Numbered from the stretch's first letter, positions 1-6,133 are shown. The stretch is DNA of 12,405 bases from an uncultured Oscillospiraceae bacterium (GCA_910578965.1 CAJTSP010000059.1:2674-15078), one strand, 5' to 3'. The notes: generated by a model from the letters alone, not told the origin. Numbers and translations are program-made.

Positions 1-22
1 AAGTAACCCTATAAATAAAGTA

Positions 23-67
23 AAAAAGAGCCGCAACCCTCTCTTTCCAAGGATTACGGCTCTTTTT
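23..67 (-). terminator. Intrinsic terminator behind tRNA-Lys
   Basis: An 11-bp perfect inverted repeat pairs 23-33 with 57-67 around a 23-nt loop. The stem is A/T at its foot and GAGCCG/CGGCTC at its top. Read on the minus strand the hairpin ends in a run of six T residues, so it ends transcription leaving the tRNA gene. It also ends in T residues on the plus strand and may work in both directions. The loop is longer than usual, but the stem plus T-run is convincing. Confidence 0.8.
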
Positions 68-73
68 CCTTCA

Positions 74-146
74 TGAGCGTGCGGGGATTCGAACCCCGGA
101 CACCCTGCTTAAAAGGCAGATGCTCTGCCGGCTGAGCTAATGGCTC
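74..146 (-). tRNA. tRNA-Lys (anticodon UUU), acceptor stem mispaired
   Basis: The minus strand folds as a 73-nt tRNA including the discriminator A. The D stem is GCTC/GAGC, the anticodon stem is TCTGC/GCAGG with loop CTTTTAA (anticodon TTT, lysine), the variable loop has 5 nt, and the T stem is CGGGG/CCCCG with loop TTCGAAT. The acceptor stem is abnormal: the 5' strand is GAGCCAT and the 3' strand CACGCTC, so only the outer four pairs form and pairs 5-68, 6-67 and 7-66 are C-C, A-A and T-C. The 3' end is followed by TGA, so CCA is not encoded and would have to be added by the CCA-adding enzyme. A consensus promoter and a terminator flank the gene, which argues that it is transcribed. It could be a functional divergent copy, a chimeric or degenerate copy, or an assembly artefact. 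Confidence 0.85.
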
Positions 147-191
147 GCGCAGGGGCTTGCCGTTTTGGGCAAATACCCATACAGCCTATTT

Positions 192-220
192 ATTGTAGCA
201 GGGTGCAAAAAAAATGTCAA
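192..220 (-). promoter_or_regulatory. Sigma-A promoter of tRNA-Lys
   Basis: On the minus strand the -35 box TTGACA (215-220) and the -10 box TACAAT (192-197) are separated by exactly 17 bp. This is a near-perfect housekeeping promoter. The predicted start near 185 leaves a leader of about 39 nt to be trimmed from the tRNA 5' end at 146. The spacer begins with eight T residues, and the promoter lies just past the end of the upstream GTPase gene. Confidence 0.85.
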
Positions 221-303
221 GTAGCCAACAGCCCTTTTTCTTTTGGCCTTTGCCCGGGGCTCCCCGGCTTGCGCAAAGCGCCGGCTTTGGGCGGGTCCGC
301 CCC

Positions 304-1263
304 TTAGCTAAAGGTTACCACATCGTCCCGCGGGGGTGTGCCGGGCTCCACCTGTACGGCGGTAAGCACCGGGCCGGCGCCGCCATACAGCGGGTGGAAC
401 TTTACATTTACCTTGGCGGTCAGGGTGACCCAACTGCGCTCGGCCAGCCTTTTTGCCTCGGTGTACCGGCAGGGGAACCCCACAAACTGGATGTCCTGCA
501 CGCAGCAGGTCATGGCAAACCGGCCGGGCACAAAGGCGTCCTTGCCTGCGCGGGGGGTCTGGCAGACCTGGGCGGTAAACCGCACCGTTTTGCCCGCGTA
601 CTTGTTTGGGTCCTCGTTGCAGTCCATATACCAGATGCCAAAATCCTCGTCGGCAATCTCAATTACCGGCGCGGCAAGGTCAAAGGGCAGGGGGTCGGGG
701 ATTTCGTCGTAGGCCACCCGGCCGTCTGCGTATTCGTAGGCGATGTCGCACCGGCGGCTGGCCTGGCGCACCGCCCTGTGGATAGCCATGCGCTGCTCGT
801 CGGTATCCACCGCTTCGGCGCGGTTTATCACCACCAGCTCGCTGCGGGCAAGCTTGTCCAACATAAGCTGGCGCATGTTGTCAAAATAACGCTGGAAGGT
901 AGTGCCGTCTGCCGTGGCGATGCACTGGTAGATGGTCCAGCTTGGCGGCAGCGCCTCGGCAAGGTCCTGCATCAGCCACATGCCGTTGTACTCCAGTACG
1001 ACCCGCCCCGCCCCGCATTTGCGGGCCAGTGCCTCTAAGTGGGCCGGGTTCAGTTCGGCCTTGCCCTCCAGCACCTCCAACTGCACCCCGCCAAAGGCAA
1101 AACGGCCCGGGTCGTACTCCTCCTCGCCCTCCTCGCACACCAGCAAAAGGGTCTTGTCGCCGCTGTCAAACTGGGGGTCCTCCAACGTTTCCTGAATAAA
1201 TTTGGTCTTGCCGCTTTCCAAAAAGCCAACAAACAGGTAAACCGGGATCTCCTTTATCGCCAT
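304..1263 (-). CDS. CobW/COG0523-family GTPase with C-terminal YcgQ/TIGR03943-like domain
   Basis: This 319-residue protein is a likely cytoplasmic P-loop GTPase of the CobW/HypB/UreG type. The Walker A motif is GFLESGKT (13-20), differing from the usual GFLGAGKT. A Walker-B-like strand ends in VVLEYNG (88-94), and NRAE (147-150) takes the place of the NKxD guanine-specificity motif. The metal-carrying CxCC motif of canonical CobW proteins is absent. From about residue 200 the sequence looks like the OB-like C-terminal domain of YcgQ/TIGR03943 proteins, with MTCC (251-254) and Cys265 in a VGFPC context; these cysteines could bind metal. GGAGG at 1276-1280 lies 12 nt before the ATG, a rather long spacing. 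The gene follows the second CobW gene by 83 bp on the same strand, so the two are probably cotranscribed and work together in metal trafficking. YcgQ-type proteins are usually found with a YcgR/DUF318 permease, but none is in the window. Confidence 0.85.
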   Translation of the reverse strand: MAIKEIPVYLFVGFLESGKTKFIQETLEDPQFDSGDKTLLLVCEEGEEEYDPGRFAFGGVQLEVLEGKAELNPAHLEALARKCGAGRVVLEYNGMWLMQDLAEALPPSWTIYQCIATADGTTFQRYFDNMRQLMLDKLARSELVVINRAEAVDTDEQRMAIHRAVRQASRRCDIAYEYADGRVAYDEIPDPLPFDLAAPVIEIADEDFGIWYMDCNEDPNKYAGKTVRFTAQVCQTPRAGKDAFVPGRFAMTCCVQDIQFVGFPCRYTEAKRLAERSWVTLTAKVNVKFHPLYGGAGPVLTAVQVEPGTPPRDDVVTFS

Positions 1264-1346
1264 GCAGGGTAGACGCCTCCTTTTTTATTGCTTGCTGCCG
1301 GCGGCCGGGCCGGCGCGGCTTTGTGCGCGGGGCACAGGCCGGGATT

Positions 1347-2465
1347 TCAGATGTGAAACAGCGCGTTTAGCGCCGGCTCGTCCAGCTTTGCGCCGATCAC
1401 GCAGAGCCGGCCGGACACATCCGTGCCGCCGCTGCGCACCTCCCACTCGCCGGGCACATAGTCGAACTCAAACCAGCCGCCGTCAGCGCCCGGCACAATG
1501 CCCTTGGCCCGCAGCACCTGGCCAAACCTGCCCTCGTCCAGCCCCTCCAGCGCAAACTCCAGCTCGGCCTTGGTGTACTTGTGGGAGGTTTGCTTGCCCC
1601 AGCTTGCAAACACCTCGTCGGCGTGGTGGTGCCCGCAGCCGCATTCGTCGTGCTCATGGTGGTGCTCGTGGTCATGCCCGCAGCCGCATTCGTCGTGCTC
1701 GTGATGGTGCTCGTGGCCATGCCCGCAGCCGCATTCGTTGTGCTCGTGATGGTGCTCGTGGCCATGCCCGCAGCCGCATTCACCGTGCTCGTGCTCATGT
1801 TCATGCGCATGGTGATGCCCCTCGTGCAGCGAGGCCTCGGCCTCGGCCAGCAGGCTGTGCACAAGGCCGGCCGGGGCCTCGATGGCCGCCTTGATCTGTG
1901 CGCCGGAAAGCTCGGCCCAGTCGGTGGTAATGACGGTAGCGCCGGGGTTTTTCTCGCGCAGCAGCGCCACCGCCGCCTCCACCTTGGCCTCGGGCGCAGA
2001 GCCGGTGCGGCTGAGGATGATGGTGGACGCATGCTCAATCTGGTCGTTGTAAAACTCGCCAAAGTTCTTCATATACAGCTTGACCTTGTTTACGTCCGCC
2101 ACGGTCACAAAGCCGTTCAGCTCCACCGGCAGGTGCCCGGCCACCCCCTGCACCGCCTTGGTTACATCGCTCAGCTTGCCCACGCCGGACGGCTCAATCA
2201 GGATGCGGTCGGGGGCGTACTGCTCCACCACCTTTTTTAGCGCCGCCGAAAAATCCCCCACCAGGCTGCAGCAGATGCAGCCGGAGTTCATCTCGGTAAT
2301 CTCAATGCCGGCCTCCTTCAAAAAGCCGCCGTCAATGCCGATCTCGCCAAACTCGTTTTCAATCAGCACCAGCTTTTCGCCCTGGTAGGCCTCGGCGATC
2401 AGCTTTTTGATGAGGGTGGTTTTGCCGGCCCCCAAAAACCCGGAAAAAATTGCAATCTTGGTCAT
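1347..2465 (-). CDS. CobW/COG0523-family GTPase with His/Cys-rich repeat insert (putative metallochaperone)
   Basis: This 372-residue protein has canonical CobW motifs: Walker A GFLGAGKT (9-16), ENEFGEIGIDG (36-46), the metal-binding CxCC at Cys63-Cys66, and ILIEPSG (88-94). LSRTG (151-155) replaces the usual NKxD. Residues 217-281 form a metal-binding tract rich in His, Glu and Cys, built from 15-residue repeats containing ECGCGH. A CobW C-terminal domain occupies about 290-372. COG0523 GTPases deliver zinc, cobalt or other metals to client proteins using GTP hydrolysis, and His-rich versions are often zinc-linked; the metal is inferred here. The frame stays open upstream to 2843, but I start at ATG 2465 because it places the P-loop at residue 9, normal for the family, and AGAAGGA lies 4 nt upstream. 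It is the first gene of the pair that continues into the YcgQ-like GTPase. Confidence 0.9.
   Translation of the reverse strand: MTKIAIFSGFLGAGKTTLIKKLIAEAYQGEKLVLIENEFGEIGIDGGFLKEAGIEITEMNSGCICCSLVGDFSAALKKVVEQYAPDRILIEPSGVGKLSDVTKAVQGVAGHLPVELNGFVTVADVNKVKLYMKNFGEFYNDQIEHASTIILSRTGSAPEAKVEAAVALLREKNPGATVITTDWAELSGAQIKAAIEAPAGLVHSLLAEAEASLHEGHHHAHEHEHEHGECGCGHGHEHHHEHNECGCGHGHEHHHEHDECGCGHDHEHHHEHDECGCGHHHADEVFASWGKQTSHKYTKAELEFALEGLDEGRFGQVLRAKGIVPGADGGWFEFDYVPGEWEVRSGGTDVSGRLCVIGAKLDEPALNALFHI
1623..1817 (-). repeat. 45-bp tandem repeats encoding a His/Cys-rich metal-binding tract
   Basis: On the plus strand the motif GCCCGCAGCCGCATTC recurs at 1631, 1676, 1721 and 1766, a strict 45-bp period. 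Each unit encodes 15 residues of the type GHGHEHHHEHDECGC inside the CobW GTPase; the outermost units are partly degenerate. The period is a multiple of three, so gain or loss of a unit would keep the frame and only change the number of metal ligands. Confidence 0.9.
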
Positions 2466-2501
2466 CTTGTCCTTCTGCCTTACCTTTCTGTCTGCTGTTT
2501 G

Positions 2502-2535
2502 GGGCCGCCCCCGGCGCCCGCGCCGGGGGCGGCCC
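2502..2535 (-). other. Perfect 15-bp GC hairpin in the CobW operon leader
   Basis: Positions 2502-2516 (GGGCCGCCCCCGGCG) are perfectly complementary to 2521-2535 around a 4-nt loop. In minus-strand RNA the hairpin would end 36 nt before the GTPase start codon, just upstream of the Shine-Dalgarno area. No T-run follows on the minus strand, so it is not a standard terminator. It may stabilise the mRNA, act in leader regulation, or be a dispersed GC-rich repeat. Confidence 0.6.
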
Positions 2536-2631
2536 TTTGCAGGGGCGGCGTTTGCGGCGGCCCCTTTATACCTCTTCATTATTATAGCCGGCTTGTCAAG
2601 GGGCTGCCGGCGGCATTCGGGCGCGGGCGTC

Positions 2632-2659
2632 TTGCATTTCGCGGCATTGATGGTACAAT
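2632..2659 (+). promoter_or_regulatory. Sigma-A promoter of pepP
   Basis: TTGCAT (2632-2637) and TACAAT (2654-2659) are separated by 16 bp, and TG at 2651-2652 makes an extended -10 element. The predicted start near 2666 gives a 5' untranslated region of about 137 nt before the ATG at 2803. Confidence 0.6.
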
Positions 2660-2802
2660 AGGATTCGGTAAAAAAGCGTCTTTTTCCCGGCCGGCCCGGG
2701 ATACCCCGCCAGGCCAGCCGCCCCGCCCCGGAAAACGCGGCAGGCGGCCCCTTTGCCGCCGCACGGGCAAAAGGACGCCGTGAGAAAAGAGGTTTTGCAA
2801 GT

Positions 2803-4587
2803 ATGACGACCAACGAAAAGCTCGGCGTGCTGCGCTCCGCCATGGCCCGCGAGGGGGCTGCGGCCTGCCTGATCCCTTCCAGCGACCCTCACATCAGCGA
2901 ATACCTGCCCGCCCACTGGGCGGCCCGGCGCTATTTTTCCGGCTTTACCGGCAGTGTCGGCACCCTGGTGGTAACAAGGGATAAGAGCGCCCTTTGGGTG
3001 GACGGCCGCTATTTTGTGCAGGCCGAGAGCCAATTGGCCGGCAGCGAGATCGAGCTGCAAAGGATGGCCCTGCCCGGGGTGCCCACCGTGGCCGAGTACC
3101 TGAAGGCGGAGCTGGGGCAGGGGGATACCCTTGCGCTGGACGGCGGGGTGGCCAGCACTGCCCTGGTAAAAGAGCTGCAAGCCGCCCTGGCCGAAAAGGG
3201 GGCCGCCGTGCGGGACATAGACCTTGCCGGCCCGAACTGGCCGGGCCGCCCCGCCGTGCCCGCTACCCCGGCCTGGCTGCTGGGGGAGCAGTTTGCGGGA
3301 GAAGCCGCAGAGAGCAAGCTTGCCCGCCTGCGCAAAAAGCTGGCCGAAAAGGGGGCCGCCGCCCAGGTTGTTACCCGGCTGGACAGCACCGCTTGGCTGC
3401 TCAACCTGCGGGCGTCTGACCTGGAGTGTACCCCCTTTGCCCTGGCCTGGTGCTTTGTAACCCAAACGGCTGCCACCCTCTTTATCGATACCGGGCGGCT
3501 GCCCGCCGAGGCGCGGCAGGGCCTCGAGGCACAGGGGGTTTTGGTGAGGGAGTACAACGAGCTGCCGGCCGCCCTTGCCGCCCACACCGCCCCCGAGACG
3601 GTGCTGGTGGACGAGGCCGGCACAAACTATGCCATCTACAACGCCCTGCGTGGGAACCCCGCCTTTACCCTTAAAACGGGCGAAGACCCAATCCAGTTGA
3701 TGAAGGGGGTCAAGAGCGAGGCGGAGCTTGCCAACATCCGCCATGCCCACGAAAAGGACGGCGCCGCGATGGTGCGCTTTCAGATGGCCCTTGAGGCCGC
3801 CATGGCGGCCGGCGAGCCGCTCACCGAGTACGACATCGGCGGCATGCTGGCGGCCGAGCGCGCCAGGGAGGAAGGCTACCTGATGGAAAGCTTTGCCCCC
3901 ATTGCCGCCTACGGCCCCAATGCGGCCATGATGCACTACCAGGCAACCGAGGCCAGCCATGCCGCCCTAAAGCCCCATGGCTTTTTGCTGGTGGATACCG
4001 GCGGCCAGTATCTGGACGGCACAACCGACATTACCCGTACCTACCCCCTCGGCCCCCTGACCGAGGAGGAAAAGCACTGGTACACCCTTGTGCTCAAAAG
4101 CCACATCGGCATGGCCCGGGCGGTTTTTTTGGAGGGCTGCACCGGCGGCAACCTGGACATTTTGGCCCGCAGCGCGGTTTGGCGCGAGGGGCTGGACTAC
4201 CGCTGCGGCACCGGCCACGGGGTCGGCTTTGTGGGCGGGGTGCACGAGGGCCCGCAGAACCTGCGCATCTCGAACAATGTCAAGGTGGTCCCGGGCATGA
4301 CCATCACCGACGAGCCCGGCATCTACGAGGCCGGCAGGGTGGGCATCCGCATTGAGAACGAGCTGGCCTGCGTGGAGCTGATGAAAACCGAGTACGGCCG
4401 GTTTTTTGGCTTTGAGCCGATCACCTACTGCCCCATCGCGCTCGAGGCGGTGCTGCCCGGGATGCTGAGCCCCGAGGAGGTGCGGTGGGTCAACGAGTAC
4501 CATGCGATGGTCTACACCACCCTGGCGCCGCGCCTAAACGAGGCCGCGCGCGCATGGCTGGCCCAAAAAACCGCGCCGCTGGCCTGA
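2803..4587 (+). CDS. pepP: Xaa-Pro aminopeptidase (long form, M24B family)
   Basis: This 594-residue metallopeptidase removes the N-terminal residue from peptides whose second residue is proline, in the cytoplasm, with two metal ions (usually Mn). The length matches the long eukaryotic XPNPEP1-like type rather than the roughly 440-residue E. coli PepP. Two creatinase-type N-terminal domains cover about 1-310, and the pita-bread catalytic domain about 310-530. The five metal ligands are visible: Asp398, Asp409, His472 (GTGHGVG), Glu504 (DEPG) and Glu518. His378 and His481 match the active-site histidines human His395 and His498. The position of human His485 is Cys468 here. A short C-terminal domain (about 530-594) contains YHAMVYTTLAPRL, typical of this subfamily. 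AAAAGAGG lies about 10 nt before the ATG, a moderate ribosome binding site. A terminator-like hairpin at 4763-4785 suggests a monocistronic unit. Confidence 0.93.
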   Translation: MTTNEKLGVLRSAMAREGAAACLIPSSDPHISEYLPAHWAARRYFSGFTGSVGTLVVTRDKSALWVDGRYFVQAESQLAGSEIELQRMALPGVPTVAEYLKAELGQGDTLALDGGVASTALVKELQAALAEKGAAVRDIDLAGPNWPGRPAVPATPAWLLGEQFAGEAAESKLARLRKKLAEKGAAAQVVTRLDSTAWLLNLRASDLECTPFALAWCFVTQTAATLFIDTGRLPAEARQGLEAQGVLVREYNELPAALAAHTAPETVLVDEAGTNYAIYNALRGNPAFTLKTGEDPIQLMKGVKSEAELANIRHAHEKDGAAMVRFQMALEAAMAAGEPLTEYDIGGMLAAERAREEGYLMESFAPIAAYGPNAAMMHYQATEASHAALKPHGFLLVDTGGQYLDGTTDITRTYPLGPLTEEEKHWYTLVLKSHIGMARAVFLEGCTGGNLDILARSAVWREGLDYRCGTGHGVGFVGGVHEGPQNLRISNNVKVVPGMTITDEPGIYEAGRVGIRIENELACVELMKTEYGRFFGFEPITYCPIALEAVLPGMLSPEEVRWVNEYHAMVYTTLAPRLNEAARAWLAQKTAPLA

Positions 4588-4762
4588 GGCCGGGGCAGGC
4601 AGCCCGCGGCGCGGCCGGGGCCCCGCCGCTCAAACGGCCCCAGAGCCGGCCGTCCATGCAAGCATTTTACGGGAAAGCGAGGGGAGATCCGCCGTGAAAA
4701 AGCACCGTTCGCGTAAGGTATACCGCCGCGTCTGGGACAGCGTGGCGCACCGTTTCCCCCGC

Positions 4763-4785
4763 CGCCCGCCCCCGGGCGCCTTTTT
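4763..4785 (+). terminator. Probable intrinsic terminator of pepP
   Basis: The 6-bp stem CGCCCG/CGGGCG (4763-4768 with 4773-4778) has a CCCC loop and is followed by CC and five T residues. The stem is short but all G-C. It lies 176 bp after the pepP stop codon, so it would end a transcript with a long 3' untranslated tail. Confidence 0.5.
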
Positions 4786-4800
4786 ATCCTGAGCCCTAAG

Positions 4801-4916
4801 CCGGGCGGCAAAGCGCGCAGGCAGGTCCCGTGCACAAAATCGTGCGCCGGGGCTGCCTGCCCCTGCTTTGCTGTGCCGCGGGCCGTTTTGCCAAGCCTGC
4901 TTTTGCAAGACGGCCC
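4801..4916 (+). promoter_or_regulatory. Structured leader of the EamA gene, two hairpins
   Basis: The first hairpin has matched segments GCAAAGC/GCTTTGC (outer), GCAGGCAG/CTGCCTGC (middle) and GCAC/GTGC (inner) around an AAAATC loop, spanning about 4806-4878. The second pairs GGGCCGTTTTGC (4880-4891) with GCAAGACGGCCC (4905-4916), 12 bp with one G-U. Neither has a T-run after it. The structures end 30 nt before the start codon, leaving the ribosome binding site unpaired. This could be a cis-regulatory RNA, a stabilising structure or a dispersed repeat. I do not recognise a known riboswitch class. Confidence 0.5.
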
Positions 4917-4945
4917 CGTAAGAATGATGAAAAGGATGGTAAACG

Positions 4946-5839
4946 ATGAACTGGTTTTTTTTGGCCTTGATCGCGCTGCTTTGCTGGAGCGGCTCGGATC
5001 TTTTCAGCAAGATGGGCAGCCGCCCGGACGACCGTTACAGCCACTGGAAGATGGTCATGGCGGTGGGCCTTGTGATGGGCCTGCACGCGGGGTACGAGCT
5101 GCTTTCGGGCGCCCCCTTTACCCTTTACCACATCTGGCTGTACCTGCCAGCCAGCATTTTGTACATTGCGGCCATGGTATTTGGCTATGTGGGGCTGCGG
5201 TATATCGAGCTGTCGGTCTCAAGCCCGATCTGCAACTCCTCGGGGGCGGTGGCGTCGCTGCTCTGCTTTTTGGTTTTGGGCGACACCATGGACGGCCTGC
5301 AGTTTTTTGCGGTGGTTTTGGTGTCGGCGGCGGTGTTTTTGCTGGGCGTTTTGGAAAAACGCCAGAACGACGCGCTACTCGCCGCTGCCGGCCAAACGCC
5401 AAGCGCCCGCTACACCCGCAGCTTCTGGGCCATCACCCTGCCGCTGCTCTACTGCTTTTTGGACGGCCTCGGCACCTTTGCCGATAGCTGGCTGCTGGAA
5501 AATGTTATAGACGAGGCCCCGGCCAACATCGCCTATGAGCTGACCTTTTTCATGCTGGGCCTCGGCGCCTTTGTGTATGTGGTGCTCGTCAAAAAGCAGC
5601 CCCTCACGCCGAGGCGGGAGGGGCCCAAGCTGGCCGCGGCCGTCTGCGAAACGGCGGGGCAGTTTGCCTATATCTTTGCTATTGGGGCCAACGCCATTGT
5701 GGCGGCCCCCATGATTAGCAGCTATTGCCTGTTCAGCGTGCTTTGGAGCCGGCTGTTCTTAAAAGAAAAGCTTAGCTGGAAACATTACGCCGTAATCGGC
5801 ATTGCGGGGGTGGGCATTGTGATTTTAGGGCAGGAGTAA
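4946..5839 (+). CDS. EamA/DMT-superfamily transporter
   Basis: This 297-residue integral membrane protein belongs to the drug/metabolite transporter superfamily. About ten hydrophobic helices can be placed (roughly 2-20, 35-52, 63-81, 92-111, 117-136, 161-178, 196-215, 228-246, 250-270, 280-295). They form two repeated five-helix EamA halves joined by a polar loop at about 137-160. The ends of the halves match the family pattern, for example RYIELSVSSPICNSSG in the first and AAPMISSYCLFSVLWSRL followed by LKEKLSWKHY in the second. EamA members export amino acids, nucleosides or other metabolites, and the substrate cannot be told from sequence. AAAAGGATGG ends 7 nt before the ATG. A 116-nt structured leader precedes the gene. 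The TAA stop codon coincides with the left target duplication of a MITE-like element, and the shared terminator lies beyond it at 6009-6062. Confidence 0.9.
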   Translation: MNWFFLALIALLCWSGSDLFSKMGSRPDDRYSHWKMVMAVGLVMGLHAGYELLSGAPFTLYHIWLYLPASILYIAAMVFGYVGLRYIELSVSSPICNSSGAVASLLCFLVLGDTMDGLQFFAVVLVSAAVFLLGVLEKRQNDALLAAAGQTPSARYTRSFWAITLPLLYCFLDGLGTFADSWLLENVIDEAPANIAYELTFFMLGLGAFVYVVLVKKQPLTPRREGPKLAAAVCETAGQFAYIFAIGANAIVAAPMISSYCLFSVLWSRLFLKEKLSWKHYAVIGIAGVGIVILGQE

Positions 5840-5996
5840 GAACCTGTATTCACAAAGCGAGGATGTCGGATGGGCGTGAGATTTTGTTCGCCTGCAAGGC
5901 AAAAAATCGCAGGAATCCTTGGTGCATTTTTTAACGCAACAGGCAGGCAAAAGTTCCGTCCAGACGGTCGTCTGAGATTGTGAATACAGGTTCTAA
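5837..5996. mobile_element. MITE-like element inserted at the EamA stop codon
   Basis: A 154-bp element (5840-5993) is bounded by perfect 16-bp inverted repeats, GAACCTGTATTCACAA (5840-5855) and its complement (5978-5993). Both ends are flanked by TAA (5837-5839 and 5994-5996), which looks like a 3-bp target duplication. The left TAA is the transporter's stop codon. The interior is AT-richer than the surroundings, has no gene, and its two halves are weakly complementary (for example TGGGCG and CGTCCA stretches), so the whole could fold back. A 3-bp TNA duplication is known for some IS5-family groups, but the parent transposon is not in the window and this assignment is tentative. It could instead be a dispersed hairpin repeat of another origin. 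Confidence 0.75.
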
Positions 5997-6008
5997 GCAC
6001 GGCCCGCC

Positions 6009-6062
6009 AAAACCCCCGCCGGGCCCCGCTCAAAAACGAGCGGGGCCCGGCGGGGGCGTTTT
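6009..6062. terminator. Strong bidirectional terminator between EamA and glycosyltransferase genes
   Basis: A perfect 19-bp GC-rich stem pairs 6013-6031 with 6038-6056 around a 6-nt loop. It has AAAA before it (6009-6012) and TTTT after it (6059-6062), separated from the stem by two bases on the right. It serves the plus-strand transporter and the convergent minus-strand glycosyltransferase. Confidence 0.9.
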
Positions 6063-6133
6063 ATGCGCGGTGGGGGCCTTGTGCCGGCCGGCAGGCCCCG
6101 GCCCGGGGGGCGGGCCCCAAAAGGCCGGGGCCC

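Larger units (their letters stand above)
2466..2802. promoter_or_regulatory. Divergent intergenic region between the CobW operon and pepP
   Basis: These 337 bp separate the minus-strand GTPase operon from the plus-strand aminopeptidase. They hold a plus-strand promoter (2632-2659), a perfect 15-bp hairpin (2502-2535) and a weaker GC-rich hairpin at 2542-2563. A minus-strand TATAAT (2581-2586) has no -35 box at the right distance; TTGACA on that strand lies only 7 bp upstream (2594-2599), and another -10-like TATAAA is at 2565-2570. The minus-strand promoter must be in this AT-rich island, but its exact boxes are unclear. I see no classic Zur-type inverted repeat. Confidence 0.6.
4588..4945 (+). 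other. Intergenic region between pepP and the EamA gene
   Basis: These 358 bp carry no gene I can support. They hold, in order, GC-rich inverted repeats just after pepP, a GTG-initiated 32-codon reading frame (4694-4792) preceded by GAGGGGAGA, a terminator-like hairpin (4763-4785), and two larger hairpins (4801-4916) that would form the leader of the transporter mRNA. I find no convincing promoter for the transporter; GGTATACC near 4718 has no good -35 partner. Confidence 0.5.

Noticed and set aside
1623..1817. CRISPR-like array
   Set aside because: The 45-bp units are contiguous with no unique spacers and are in-frame codons of a metal-binding tract.
2466..2843. Upstream extension of the CobW GTPase to 498 residues
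   Set aside because: The extra 126 residues are low-complexity Arg/Ala/Pro/Gly, overlap the pepP start on the other strand, and would push the P-loop far from the N-terminus. ATG 2465 is the family-consistent start.
2596..3960. 454-codon open frame on the minus strand opposite pepP, and similar long antisense frames (for example 11231-12358 and 7335-8474)
   Set aside because: They lie opposite genes with clear family motifs. Their Gly/His/Leu-rich translations match no family I recognise, and GC-rich third-position bias commonly leaves such antisense frames open.
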